Assembly (NCBI RefSeq): GCF_008180195.1
Contig: NZ_VTAV01000005.1
Span: 228,287 to 292,286 of the forward strand
DNA: 64,000 nucleotides
Direction: 5' to 3'
Origin: Sphingobacterium phlebotomi
Lineage (GTDB): Bacteria > Bacteroidota > Bacteroidia > Sphingobacteriales > Sphingobacteriaceae
Numbering within the stretch: position 1 is the stretch's first letter; every line of letters begins with the position of its first letter. The notes beneath the pieces were generated by a model. It was not told the origin of the DNA. It was given only the letters and a program-made list of their open reading frames with translations, and did no database searches. Shown in pieces: positions 25,772 to 35,209 of this stretch. Made by a program: the position numbers and the translations under genes.

Positions 25772-26764
25772 ATGCTTCCCATATTTATTATGACCAATAA
25801 AAAACGATCGAAACCACCTAAGCAAAACGATGAATTGCTCAAAGGAGCATTTGAAGAGAACTTTCCCGATTTTCTAAGGTTTCTTTATCCGAACGCTGAC
25901 AATCTTTTTGACTTCTCCAAGAACATACAGTTCATGGACAAAGAACTGCTGGCGATAGTGCCAGACAGAGATCGGAAGAAAGGTAAACGCGTAGCCGATC
26001 TCTTGGCAAAGGTCTTTCTAAAGGATGGTACAGAAAAACACATCATGCTCAACACGGAGATAGAGGGTGGCAATGATGTTAAATTTGCAGAGCGTATTTA
26101 CCAATATAATTATAGAATCAGAGATCGATATAGTATCTCCGTGGCCACCATCGCAGTCTATACGGGAAGTCATAACCAACCGAAACCTTCCGAATACATC
26201 GATGTGATATTGGATACCTCCGTCCATTTCAGGTATCGTGCCTACCATATCTTCGACCACAGCGAGGAAGAATTATTAGCTATGGACAATATCTTTGCCT
26301 TCCTTGTGGTGGCATGCCAAAAAGCATTATTGGAGGGAAAGATACCGGATGAGGAATTAGGTGAAGATAGGTTAACCATCGCCAAAACATTGTTGCGTCA
26401 TGACTACGACCATGACCGTATCAAGAATTTTCTTATTTTTCTCAAAAATTTTTTGTATATTAATGATGCAGAAATAAATCGTATATTTGATGAACAGATT
26501 ATACAATTGTCAGGAGGTACAATCGATATGGGCGTTATAGAAGTAGTAAAAAAACAGGAAAGGCAAGAAGGATTGCGAGAAGGATTGCAAAAAGGGCGTT
26601 TGGAAGAGCGCGCCAAAACGGCAAAGCTATTACGTGAAGAGCGCGCCAAAGCTGAGGCTGAGAAACTGGAATCCGCATTAAATTTTAAAAAGATGGGCGT
26701 CCCGGTAAAAGATATAGCTAAAGGTTTGGGACTCACCGTTGAGCAGGTAGAAAAATTGAAATAG
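25772..26764 (+). CDS. Rpn/PD-(D/E)XK nuclease family protein
   Basis: This 330-residue protein belongs to the Rpn (recombination-promoting nuclease, formerly transposase_31-like) superfamily. The N-terminal nuclease domain shows DNLFDFSKNIQFMDKELLAI, RVADLLAKVFLKDG and the catalytic-type NTEIEGGNDVKFAERIYQYN (about 90-109). The C-terminus has a charged coiled coil (QEGLREGLQKGRLEERAK) and an HTH-like end (KDIAKGLGLTVEQVEKL). Proteins of this group are often labelled transposase, but no terminal inverted repeats are present here. A start at the second ATG (25790, MTNKKRSK) is equally likely. A hairpin terminator follows. Confidence 0.88.
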   Translation: MLPIFIMTNKKRSKPPKQNDELLKGAFEENFPDFLRFLYPNADNLFDFSKNIQFMDKELLAIVPDRDRKKGKRVADLLAKVFLKDGTEKHIMLNTEIEGGNDVKFAERIYQYNYRIRDRYSISVATIAVYTGSHNQPKPSEYIDVILDTSVHFRYRAYHIFDHSEEELLAMDNIFAFLVVACQKALLEGKIPDEELGEDRLTIAKTLLRHDYDHDRIKNFLIFLKNFLYINDAEINRIFDEQIIQLSGGTIDMGVIEVVKKQERQEGLREGLQKGRLEERAKTAKLLREERAKAEAEKLESALNFKKMGVPVKDIAKGLGLTVEQVEKLK

Positions 26765-26789
26765 CCTTTGTTATAAAGCTAATAAAACA

Positions 26790-26822
26790 AGAAAGCCGAA
26801 CAAGATAAAATGTTTAGCTTTC
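26790..26822 (+). terminator. Terminator of the Rpn-family gene
   Basis: AGAAAGCcgAACA and TGTTtaGCTTTCT form a 13-bp stem with two central mismatches and a short loop, 25 bases after the stop codon. The trailing TTCGTTTATAAA is only moderately T-rich. Confidence 0.6.
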
Positions 26823-26850
26823 TTCGTTTATAAATTGTAGCACTGTTATT

Positions 26851-27536
26851 CTGGAATTACAACTTAAAAGTGGAAACTTTTTACGAATTATCTTCCTTCC
26901 AATATCTCAACACACCATCAATAGATTTCTTCTGGAGCAAAGCATGGCGGGTACCGCAAAGTATCTTCATACACTTTCGAGTTCGTTTATTTGAAATACC
27001 AAGCTAGATTCCGAATCGAGCTTTTTATAGATTTCCAGCGCAGCCCGTTTTTGCTCAAAATACCCTTCGTTGATCCATGTTTTCAAAAGTGCCAACAGCT
27101 CTTGGTTTGTCCTCCGTGTGCTACCCTTTGACGCTTTTTATTTTCTCCAGATGATGCGGGTGCCTTCACCCTGATTGGAATAAATGATATGGGAGAACCC
27201 CTTGTAACTAGCATCATCTATAGCTTTCGTATGATAAAGCTGGATGTTACCCGGCTCAGTATCGTTGAGGATAATTGCGGAGAATGTACAGTTCAATATA
27301 TAGGGGAGCAGGTCTATCTGATCTTCGTTAAAACGATTTTTGTCACTGGGCTTGACGATAAAACCAAAAACATAGTTGTTGGGTTTACCCAACAGAAAGG
27401 AAAGTTCATCGTCCGTCATGCCCATCTTGTTCAGCTGCTCGATGACCCGGCAGATAATGACATAACCCATCCGCGCCATAATAACGTCTGGCTTGTCTGC
27501 TTTGCAAATGGACGTTTTTTGGATGACTTCGATCAA
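26851..27536 (-). pseudogene. Dead copy of the 24218-24874 gene; direct repeat copy 2
   Basis: On the minus strand the frame from TTG at 27536 gives 132 residues nearly identical to the intact paralogue, then stops at TAA (27138-27140) where the paralogue has a Gln codon after WRK. The homologous sequence continues in frame (KASKGST-like, then KKLDSESSLVFQI) to about 26990, where a frameshift follows. The 3' end near 26866 again matches the paralogue. The gene is therefore broken by one nonsense change and at least one frameshift. Confidence 0.85.
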
Positions 27537-27570
27537 CGAACATTAAATTGAATGAAGTTAAATAATGGTT

Positions 27571-27747
27571 TTATCCCCTAATTTTATATCCCGGGATATA
27601 TAGCGGTTCAAATTTTTCCAAATTATCGGACATACCCCTAAATCGGTTCTCTTTCTTGTCAGAATTAACGGTAGGTTGAGCCTTAATAGCCTTATAGACC
27701 GTCTTAGGGCTTTCACAGTTAGTTTGTTTCTGCAAAGATGTCTTCAT
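27571..27747 (-). CDS. Small hypothetical protein (58 residues)
   Basis: An ATG at 27747 (MKTSLQKQTNCESPKTVYK) opens a 58-residue frame ending KFEPLYIPGYKIRG. It is not recognised. It starts 12 bases after the relic described at 27760-28010, as if the two had been an operon. The protein is basic and has no membrane segment. It may be genuine or a decayed fragment. Confidence 0.35.
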   Translation of the reverse strand: MKTSLQKQTNCESPKTVYKAIKAQPTVNSDKKENRFRGMSDNLEKFEPLYIPGYKIRG

Positions 27748-27759
27748 ATTTTTATTAAT

Positions 27760-28010
27760 TTATAGTTCATTTAAAAGGTCTTCTACTGGGCGACCTTTCA
27801 ATTTACCGCGTTTTATGAGATTTACTTCTTTAATAGCCTCTCGGATATTCCACAGCTCGTCGGGCGAGCAGGATATGTTATTTTGTTAAATTCACGTCTC
27901 CAGATGTTCTTGGTATTCATCGTGGGTATAGCGAGCATCAAGCGGATTTCGGTATTTCCGTTTTCTGTTGCCAATCTTTTTAATAAAGCATGCTTGGTGC
28001 TACACGTACA
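27760..28010 (-). pseudogene. Frameshifted remnant of a small gene
   Basis: Two frames on the minus strand carry protein-like sequence: KHALLKRLATENGNTEIRLM and following in one, then SPDELWNIREAIKEVNLIK with RGKLKGRPVEDLLNEL in another, ending at TAA (27760-27762). A frameshift near 27880 would join them. No start codon was found before the Fic gene's end. The C-terminal piece resembles a small conserved antitoxin-like tail, but I cannot name the family. Confidence 0.4.
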
Positions 28011-28012
28011 AA

Positions 28013-29335
28013 TTATTTCATCTCTTTTTCAATATGTTCCGTGTGAGCTTTTGAAATCGTAGTGATGATTGATTCTACTTCTTTTTCAGTCAGCTGCATA
28101 CCGTACTTCTTTTTAAGTTTTTTACCTTGATATTCCACCGAGTAACCATCAACTAAATCAAAGTGAAATATTATGATACTATAATAATCGAAATTTCTGA
28201 AATTTTCCCTATTAAAGCGTTCAAACCGATATTCCATATAAATTCTATTGAACGCTGTATGATCGTCATATCTTTCCAATATTTCTCTTCCTTCAACAAA
28301 CGCTGTGTTTGATTCAAAGCGATATGCGTCAAGATTTAACGCAGCTTTAGTATGGATATAAAAACGATCAAATTTTCTATTAGCGATAAGGAATGCGTTC
28401 CACAGTTTAGCCACGGAATTATCATATACATCGAGAAGTACTTCTTTGGTTTTTCTTAACTTCAAAACCTCACTGCTTGATTTTAGCCGGTGTTCGAGTA
28501 GCGCGATTTCTTTGTCTATATCATCCGGTTCGTTTATGCTTTCCCCCTTAGCTCCAGAAATCATGATCTGCAAAGAACGAATAAGGTTTTGTGAAATATA
28601 CGTTATAAAAGGTTCAATTATTCCGGCATCGGCTTGTTGCAAAGCGAAAAAATAGTTTTCTTTATCCTCTGTTCTAATGATTACAGGTGGATAACCATAC
28701 TTCATTAGTATGAAATTCATCAAAATACGGGCAGTGCGTCCATTCCCATCATCAAACGGGTGTATTCGAATGAAGCGATAATGAAATTCTGAAGCTAATA
28801 TTATAGGGTTGGTTTCCAGATCCGAACTTTTCGTATGGTACCAAGTGAGGAGATCATGCATCTTAGCCGGTGTTTCCTCTGGTGTGGCAAAACGGAATAT
28901 CTCACCGGTTTTAGTCTTGACATGATTTGGAGCCGTTTTATATTGCCCAACTTCGATCCTACGCGTTGTTGGCTGGCCATCAGGTGTGATCGCTTTGACT
29001 TCGTATGGAGATTTAAGGAGTAAAGTGTGTAGCTCACGTATAAAGTTTTCAGTAAGGGGATAATCTCCCTTCACTAAGTCTTCGATCCATTTAATGGCCT
29101 CATCGTGACCGGTAATCTCAAAATGATCTTTTAATGGCTTTCCCTGTGCAGTGATTCCGTGTAATAAAAGTGCCTTTGTTTCGCCATAAGTTAAGGAATT
29201 TCCTTCAAGATTATTCGAATTGTAATTCCAGTCAAGCCTAAATTTTTGCATAATGATATCCTCCTGCTCTTTCGTGAGAGGACGAAGAGCATCCAACTCT
29301 TCTTTTAATGCTAAAGCTTCTTCAATGGGCTGCAT
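28013..29335 (-). CDS. Fic family AMPylase, class II with N-terminal inhibitory helix
   Basis: This 440-residue protein carries the complete Fic active-site motif HPFDDGNGRTAR at 192-203, so it should transfer AMP (or a related nucleotide moiety) to target proteins. An N-terminal SNNLEG at 40-45 fits the inhibitory motif S/T-x-x-x-E-G/N, which marks a self-inhibited class II Fic enzyme; Glu44 would block ATP binding. The C-terminal 150 residues are helical and not recognised, perhaps for target binding. It is the last gene of an operon with two XRE regulators (promoter at 30164-30195), 9 bases after the first of them. Confidence 0.93.
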   Translation of the reverse strand: MQPIEEALALKEELDALRPLTKEQEDIIMQKFRLDWNYNSNNLEGNSLTYGETKALLLHGITAQGKPLKDHFEITGHDEAIKWIEDLVKGDYPLTENFIRELHTLLLKSPYEVKAITPDGQPTTRRIEVGQYKTAPNHVKTKTGEIFRFATPEETPAKMHDLLTWYHTKSSDLETNPIILASEFHYRFIRIHPFDDGNGRTARILMNFILMKYGYPPVIIRTEDKENYFFALQQADAGIIEPFITYISQNLIRSLQIMISGAKGESINEPDDIDKEIALLEHRLKSSSEVLKLRKTKEVLLDVYDNSVAKLWNAFLIANRKFDRFYIHTKAALNLDAYRFESNTAFVEGREILERYDDHTAFNRIYMEYRFERFNRENFRNFDYYSIIIFHFDLVDGYSVEYQGKKLKKKYGMQLTEKEVESIITTISKAHTEHIEKEMK

Positions 29336-29344
29336 ACAAGTTCG

Positions 29345-29758
29345 TTATTTTTTTGATGATATGTTTTGTTTAACAACTTCTAATAAGTCGTTTCTTACTG
29401 CTATAAGCTGTCTTTCGAACATCTCAATAGTTTCTTTTAATGGGTTGTGGATATTTTCCACATTCGCTACGATATTGGATGCTGATACTCCGCAGTTTTC
29501 ATAAAAATTATTCGTATTATATAGCACCTTTTCTTCTGAAAAATCACGTAGACCTTCAAAGGTAACTTCAAGAGCCCTCGCCACCTCTCCCAACTTCTCG
29601 TCCCCAATGTTTTCAGACTGTTCCAATTTAGAAATTGCTTGCTTAGATACACCAAGCTTAGTTGCAAGTTCAGATTGTGTCCACCCTCGCAACTTGCGTA
29701 CACGTTCTATTTTACGACCTCTGTGGAGGCTTATCTTATCTGTGATATTTTCTGACAT
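29345..29758 (-). CDS. XRE-family regulator upstream of Fic
   Basis: This 137-residue protein has an N-terminal HTH (about 16-70: RVRKLRGWTQSELATKLGVS then KQAISKLEQSE) and a C-terminal coiled coil (NPLKETIEMFERQLIAVRND) probably used for dimerisation. It lies between another XRE gene and Fic with only 4 and 9 bases to the neighbours, so all three should be co-transcribed. It may control the operon or act as antitoxin-like partner. Confidence 0.88.
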   Translation of the reverse strand: MSENITDKISLHRGRKIERVRKLRGWTQSELATKLGVSKQAISKLEQSENIGDEKLGEVARALEVTFEGLRDFSEEKVLYNTNNFYENCGVSASNIVANVENIHNPLKETIEMFERQLIAVRNDLLEVVKQNISSKK

Positions 29759-29762
29759 GCGA

Positions 29763-30152
29763 TTATTTATTATGTTGTGATTTAAGTATCTCTATTTTTT
29801 CTCTTTCACTAGCTAACAATCGTTCATATAATTCAACAACTTTCTCGACTGGACTAAACACTTGATGTATCCCGTGGGCATGTTCATGTAGCGTATTATG
29901 TTCAACTTTGTTTTCAATACTATAAAATGCTTGGTTCTCATTGAATTCCCTAATCAACTCCGGTGTTACATTTAATATATGAGCTATCTGAATCACTATT
30001 TGGTCGTCAACCTCATCTGAATTTTCAATCAAAGAGTACTCAGCTTGGCTTATCCCCATTTCAACTGCCACCGCTTCTTGTTTAAGGCCCTTTAAATTCC
30101 TAATAAATTTGATATTAGGTCCAATCTTAACTGTTTTTTCCATAATCAGCAT
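29763..30152 (-). CDS. XRE-family regulator, first gene of the Fic operon
   Basis: This 129-residue protein has an XRE HTH (about 12-65: FIRNLKGLKQEAVAVEMGIS and QAEYSLIENSD) and a C-terminal coiled coil (SPVEKVVELYERLLASEREK) similar to the next gene's tail and to the XRE protein at 52670. The start may be the ATG at 30152 or the one at 30143 (MEKTVKIG), which leaves more room for a leader. Direct repeats in its promoter suggest that it binds there. Confidence 0.88.
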   Translation of the reverse strand: MLIMEKTVKIGPNIKFIRNLKGLKQEAVAVEMGISQAEYSLIENSDEVDDQIVIQIAHILNVTPELIREFNENQAFYSIENKVEHNTLHEHAHGIHQVFSPVEKVVELYERLLASEREKIEILKSQHNK

Positions 30153-30163
30153 ATTTTCAAAAA

Positions 30164-30195
30164 CAAATATAATATAAAAGTCAACCTAAAACAAA
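30164..30195 (-). promoter_or_regulatory. Bacteroidota promoter of the XRE-XRE-Fic operon
   Basis: On the minus strand there is TTTG (30192-30195), 20 bases, then TATATTTG (30164-30171). Both elements and the spacing fit the Bacteroidota consensus (TTTG, 19-21, TAnnTTTG). The expected start of transcription is near 30157, giving a very short leader. Confidence 0.7.
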
Positions 30196-30210
30196 TAAAA
30201 ATCAACCTAA
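30181..30210 (-). promoter_or_regulatory. Paired direct-repeat operator around the -33 element
   Basis: TCAACCTAA occurs at 30181-30189 and again at 30202-30210, a 21-bp step (two helical turns). One copy lies between -33 and -7 and the other just upstream of -33. A dimeric XRE protein bound here would block RNA polymerase, so self-repression by one of the two XRE genes is likely. Confidence 0.55.
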
Positions 30211-30472
30211 TTTTTTCTTTATTCTAACTTTACTTGTTCATTTTTGTGAAATGAATAGATTAAAATTGATATGAATCTAAGAAAACAACGATATAAAAAT
30301 ATTATTTCAGCCCCCGATTAATTAGATAGTTAATTCGGACATTCTCAAAGAATGCGATATACTAACCGTTACATACCAATTTGCAAAGCGTTTCCATCGC
30401 ATTCCTTTCAAAACAATTTTACTAACTGTGTAATCTAGGTTCAGCTTAGGTCACACCATAAACAACCTCAAA

Positions 30473-33400
30473 ATGAACAATTTTTACGAGGGTGGGAGAG
30501 GACTGACCTTTTTCAGATATCTATTCCGCCTTTTCAAATCAAGAAATAACCGAAGCCGAACGCTGTTTAGCGTCGCGATATCTATTTGTTTGTTTAATCT
30601 ATCAGAAGCCTGGGCGCAGTCCGCGGAATCGCGGACTGCCGAAGGGCAAAAAAGAGTCTTGGAAGGAGAGGTACGGTCTTCGGCCAACGACGAACCCGTC
30701 CAGGACGTTTCCATTCGTGTAGATAGACGCTCAGCCAGTACCGACGACAAGGGAACGTTCCGTATCATCCTATCAAATAGCACCGGAACAATAGAAGTTA
30801 AGCACATCGGCTATAAACAACAATCTATTGCCTATGATGAAGAGACTACCTATTTAACCATATCACTGGATCCACTCGAAAACCAGATCGATGACGTGGA
30901 AGTAGTCAGTACCGGCTATCAGCAATTGCCAAAGGAACGTGCTACAGGCAGTTTTGTGCAGATCGATAACGAGCTGTTCAACAGGCGGGTATCCAACAAC
31001 GTTCTTGACCGCTTGGCGGACGTAACGCCGGGATTGATATTCAACAATGGAAAAGGAGCCGCTGCACAGATGCGTATAAGGGGACAGAACACGATACATT
31101 CCGATGCCCGCGTGCTCGTGATCGTAGATAATTTTCCATACGAAGGTGATATCAACAACATCAATCCAAACGACGTGGAGAGCATCACCGTGCTGAAAGA
31201 TGCGGCGGCTGCCAGTATCTGGGGTGCGCGGGCGGGTAACGGGGTAATCGTTATCACGACAAAGAAAGCCGGTAACCAAGACGGTACGCAGGTCGAGGCA
31301 AATGTGAATACCACCGTAGGCCATACGCCGGACCTGCATTACCAGCCGCTGATGTCAAGTGGTGATTTTATCGATATTGAACGCATGCTGTTCGACCGTG
31401 GCTTTTATACCAACTACGAGAACTCGGTATCCAGAACGCCGCTGAACCCTGCTGTCGAACTGTTTATCCAACAACGTGATTACCCCGAGCGCCATGACGA
31501 GCTTGAGCGGGAGATCGAGAAGCTGAAAGGATACGATATCCGTTCGGACTACGAAAAGTATTTCTACCGGGCGCCGATCATGCAGCAATATGCCTTTCGT
31601 ACGCAGGGCAATAGCGGCAGGAATCGTTATCACGCCTCCATCGGTTACGACCGTAACCAGACCGAAGTGATCGGTAATATCGGAAACCGTTTCAGCGGTA
31701 CCATCGGAAACACCTGGTCTTTATTGGATAACAGACTGGAGCTTTCAGGACAGGCTTCGCTGACCTCGCAACGGAACGAAAATAACGGTATGACAGAGAT
31801 TACCTACATGGGATACCGGAATATACGGACATCTACCATATTTCCCTATGCGAGGCTTGCCGATGAACAGGGAAACCCCTTGCCGGTAACAAAGGACTAC
31901 CGGTTAGGGTATTTAGAGTCGATAGTAAACGACGGGCTGCTGGACTGGTCCTATGTGCCTATTCGCGACCGAGACAACAATGACAGAACCTCTAGAGGAA
32001 ACGATCTGCGGATGGACGCCGGGATTCGCTATAAATTAATGGAGGGAATCAATATACATGCCCAGTACCAATATTGGACAGGCAATATGCACAACAGGCA
32101 ACTGTATAATCTGGACAGCTATTATGCGCGCAATGAGATAAACCGGCTGACGCAGCGGAACGCTACTACAGGTACACTTTCCTATCCCATACCGATGGGC
32201 GGTATACTGGATCTCGATAATGTACGCTCCCAGGCACACAACATCCGTCTACAGACTGATTTCAATTATAATTTTAATGCTTTGCACGAGCTCAACGGTA
32301 TCTTCGGCTACGAAATCCGCGACCAACAGATGGATACCGATAGGAGACGTTCCTATGGGTACGATGACCGGGTGGGCGCAAGCCAGTCGGTAAACTACAA
32401 GGATTATTATACTGCTTATTTCAATCCATACAGTGCTTACAATCTCATACCCTTTATGGATAATGAAACCGGAACAATAGATCGTTTCCGTTCTGTTTTC
32501 AGCAACGTTTCCTATGCATATAATCAGCGGTATACGTTTACCGGAAGTTTACGTTTTGACGAAAGTAATCTGTTCGGCGTAAATACCAACCAAAAACGTG
32601 TTCCGTTGTATTCTCTTGGTGTCGGGTGGAACCTGGCAAACGAAAGCTTTTTCCGTTCCGAAACTGTGGATCGCCTGCACTTCCGTGCAACATACGGTCG
32701 CGCGGGGAATATAAGTAGAAACCTGACGGCATATACCACGGCTTATTATAACGCGCAAGACCCGCTAACACAATTGCCATTTGCAAATATTGCAACGCCG
32801 CGGAATCCTGATTTACGATGGGAAAAGGTAACGACAACCAATTTTGGAGTGGATTTTTCATTATGGAAGGGTCGCGTTTCCGGTTCGGCAGAATATTACA
32901 ATAAGGATGGCGATGATGTAATCGGTACGATTCCATCCCCCGGTACGGCCGGGATCAAAAGGATTACCGGAAACTTTGGCCAAACCAATGCCAGAGGTTT
33001 TGAATTCGTACTGAATACAGTGCCTTTTAAAGGAAAAATTAAATGGAGTAACCAGTTATTGGTCAATACAGTGCGGGATAAGATTGTAAGCTATGATGGG
33101 CCGCCGTTGGTGCCGCTGAATGTAATGGGTAGCTCAGATGGACTTACAGCCTATCCGATAGAGGGACGCCCTCTGTGGGCGCTCTATAGTCTGCCCTGGG
33201 GAGGGCTCGATCCGGAGAACGGCGATCCGATAGGCTATCTTCACGGAGAACCATCAAAAGATTATAGTGAAATTATGAGATCGGTAAGCATGGACGGACT
33301 GATTTACCACGGACCGGTCAGACCATCAAGGTACGGATCTTTCCGAAATACCTTCGAATATAAGGGCTTGGCATTATCGTTCAATATCACTTATAAGGGT

Positions 33401-33808
33401 GGACACTATTTTAAGAAAGAAACACTCAGTTATTACAATCTGCTGAATGGTATAGCTACACATGGCGATTTTGATAAAAGGTGGCAAAGCCCGGGAGATG
33501 AAAAGTATACACAGATTCCTTCGTTTGAAGATAAGGTCAATACTCCCCGCGAGCAGATCTATGTTTACTCATCAGCTAGAATTTTCAAAGCGGATCATAT
33601 TCGATTGCAGGACATACGTCTCGAATACGATTTGCCTATTGCTGGCAAGAAGACAAATCAATGGCTAAAACGTCTGAATTTATACATGTATGCCAATAAT
33701 ATCGGTCTGCTCTGGAGGAGATCAGATACCGGATATGACCCCGATTATGCTCATGTGGATTACGTACCGATCCGAACATGGAGTATCGGCATAAATGCTA
33801 TTCTTTAA
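30473..33808 (+). CDS. SusC/RagA-type TonB-dependent transporter
   Basis: This 1111-residue protein has a signal peptide (hydrophobic about 33-48, ending WAQSAE), a carboxypeptidase-D-like regulatory domain (VLEGEVRSSANDEPVQDVSI, about 63-140), and a plug domain with the SusC signature region (RIRGQNTIHSDARVLVIVDN and VESITVLKDAAAASIWGARA). A 22-strand barrel ends in TWSIGINAIL. It imports a glycan or peptide with the SusD protein encoded next. No anti-sigma or ECF gene is nearby and no N-terminal STN domain is seen, so its control is not of the STN-dependent trans-envelope type. The substrate is unknown. Confidence 0.93.
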   Translation: MNNFYEGGRGLTFFRYLFRLFKSRNNRSRTLFSVAISICLFNLSEAWAQSAESRTAEGQKRVLEGEVRSSANDEPVQDVSIRVDRRSASTDDKGTFRIILSNSTGTIEVKHIGYKQQSIAYDEETTYLTISLDPLENQIDDVEVVSTGYQQLPKERATGSFVQIDNELFNRRVSNNVLDRLADVTPGLIFNNGKGAAAQMRIRGQNTIHSDARVLVIVDNFPYEGDINNINPNDVESITVLKDAAAASIWGARAGNGVIVITTKKAGNQDGTQVEANVNTTVGHTPDLHYQPLMSSGDFIDIERMLFDRGFYTNYENSVSRTPLNPAVELFIQQRDYPERHDELEREIEKLKGYDIRSDYEKYFYRAPIMQQYAFRTQGNSGRNRYHASIGYDRNQTEVIGNIGNRFSGTIGNTWSLLDNRLELSGQASLTSQRNENNGMTEITYMGYRNIRTSTIFPYARLADEQGNPLPVTKDYRLGYLESIVNDGLLDWSYVPIRDRDNNDRTSRGNDLRMDAGIRYKLMEGINIHAQYQYWTGNMHNRQLYNLDSYYARNEINRLTQRNATTGTLSYPIPMGGILDLDNVRSQAHNIRLQTDFNYNFNALHELNGIFGYEIRDQQMDTDRRRSYGYDDRVGASQSVNYKDYYTAYFNPYSAYNLIPFMDNETGTIDRFRSVFSNVSYAYNQRYTFTGSLRFDESNLFGVNTNQKRVPLYSLGVGWNLANESFFRSETVDRLHFRATYGRAGNISRNLTAYTTAYYNAQDPLTQLPFANIATPRNPDLRWEKVTTTNFGVDFSLWKGRVSGSAEYYNKDGDDVIGTIPSPGTAGIKRITGNFGQTNARGFEFVLNTVPFKGKIKWSNQLLVNTVRDKIVSYDGPPLVPLNVMGSSDGLTAYPIEGRPLWALYSLPWGGLDPENGDPIGYLHGEPSKDYSEIMRSVSMDGLIYHGPVRPSRYGSFRNTFEYKGLALSFNITYKGGHYFKKETLSYYNLLNGIATHGDFDKRWQSPGDEKYTQIPSFEDKVNTPREQIYVYSSARIFKADHIRLQDIRLEYDLPIAGKKTNQWLKRLNLYMYANNIGLLWRRSDTGYDPDYAHVDYVPIRTWSIGINAIL

Positions 33809-33827
33809 CCCTTTAATACCGAAAACA

Positions 33828-35198
33828 ATGAAGAAGTTCCACCATAATATATACTACTGTTTTGTGCTGCTGACAGTACTACAGTTGTCAGCATGCTCCA
33901 GAACGTTCCTGGAGGTAAAGCCCCAAAAGCAACAGGTCGTTGTCGAAACGCTCCAAGATATTACTGCCCTGTTGGATCATGCAAATGTAATGAACCGTAC
34001 AGATTATTCTCGTCTGATTTCAGACGGTGATTTCTATTATACGGATGCTAAGGTGGCGTCGATACCAGAAGTACAAAGAAATTTATATCTCTGGAATGTA
34101 ACGATTGACCCGACAAATCTACATACCGCCTCTTGGGATCTACCTTATCAACAAATAATGTATGCTAACATCGCGATGGAGACATTGGAAGAAATGAGTA
34201 GGGGCAACGATAACCGAGCATCATGGGAGGAGTTATATGGCAGGGCGCGGTTTTTTCGTGCATGGGCGCATTATCAGTTGCTTCAGGATTTCGCAGAAGG
34301 GTATGATAACAGGCGCAATGATCAGCTTGGTATACCTATTCTTACCAAAAGTACCTATCCGCAATCTATCGAACGGGCGTCCATAGAGGATGTCTACAAT
34401 TTTATTCTTACGGATTTAGAAGAATCGGTTTTACATTTACCCGAAAGATCTTCCATCAAGACACGGCCAAGTAAACAGTCTGGCTATGCTTTAATGGCGC
34501 GGGTTTATCTAAACTTAGGTGATTTTGAGGCAGCTTTACTGCATGTGCAGTACGCGTTGGAACTCGACAAAACATTGCTGGATTACAATATGCTTTCACT
34601 GACTGATCCTTTGCCTTTTGCCAAGTTCAACTTTTTGTCACATCCGGAAATTATATTCTTTACGAGCTCCAATGTCCCGTTGGTCGCTATAGCAGGCATT
34701 GAAGGGGCTGAACAGGTGTACAGCAGATATAGTGATGATGATCTTCGTAAAAAGGTGTTTTTTAACGACGAAAGACTATATACAGGGACGTATTCTGGTG
34801 CATCGTCTTATCATTTTACCGGACTCGCAATTGATGAACTTTATCTGATTCAAGCGGAAAGCCTCATACGGCTAGATCGATTGGAAGAGGGAATCAACGT
34901 GATGAAGGAACTGTTGAGCAACCGGTTCGTATACAACGATGTCACTGTCGATATTCCAGACCGTATGGAGGAATTGCTCTACTGGATACTGGAAGAGCGG
35001 CAAAAGGAACTGGTGGGTAGGGGAACGCGCTGGACAGACCTGAAAAGAATAAATCGGGATAGTGAAACGCAAGTTGACCTGACGAGAGTCTATAACGGAG
35101 AACAATACGAGCTTCCCGCTAACAGTAGTCGTTACACCTTCACGATACCACTGGATGAAATCCAGATATCGGGGATAGAGCAGAATGTCCGGAAATAA
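33828..35198 (+). CDS. SusD/RagB-family surface lipoprotein
   Basis: An ATG at 33828 gives MKKFHHNIYYCFVLLTVLQL followed by lipobox SAC and SRTFLEVKPQ, a normal SusD lipoprotein start. A longer frame opens at 33795, but it begins inside the SusC gene. The mature protein has SusD helices (RARFFRAWAHYQLLQDFAEG, AESLIRLDRLEEGINVMKEL) and the terminal RQKELVGRGTRWTDLKRIN block. It forms the lid of the SusC transporter. The protein is short for the family (456 residues). Confidence 0.9.
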   Translation: MKKFHHNIYYCFVLLTVLQLSACSRTFLEVKPQKQQVVVETLQDITALLDHANVMNRTDYSRLISDGDFYYTDAKVASIPEVQRNLYLWNVTIDPTNLHTASWDLPYQQIMYANIAMETLEEMSRGNDNRASWEELYGRARFFRAWAHYQLLQDFAEGYDNRRNDQLGIPILTKSTYPQSIERASIEDVYNFILTDLEESVLHLPERSSIKTRPSKQSGYALMARVYLNLGDFEAALLHVQYALELDKTLLDYNMLSLTDPLPFAKFNFLSHPEIIFFTSSNVPLVAIAGIEGAEQVYSRYSDDDLRKKVFFNDERLYTGTYSGASSYHFTGLAIDELYLIQAESLIRLDRLEEGINVMKELLSNRFVYNDVTVDIPDRMEELLYWILEERQKELVGRGTRWTDLKRINRDSETQVDLTRVYNGEQYELPANSSRYTFTIPLDEIQISGIEQNVRK

Positions 35199-35209
35199 AA
35201 AATAAAAAT

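Noticed and set aside
25772..26764. Insertion sequence based on a transposase-like label for the Rpn family
   Set aside because: No terminal inverted repeats or target-site duplications are seen around the gene; Rpn proteins are nucleases often mislabelled as transposases.
30314..30338. Imperfect hairpin CCGATTAA / TTAATTCGG before the SusC gene
   Set aside because: It is short, AT-rich and needs a bulge; there is no evidence of function beyond chance.
33795..33827. ATG at 33795 as the SusD start
   Set aside because: It would put eleven extra residues before a normal lipoprotein signal; ATG at 33828 gives MKKFHH and a proper lipobox spacing.
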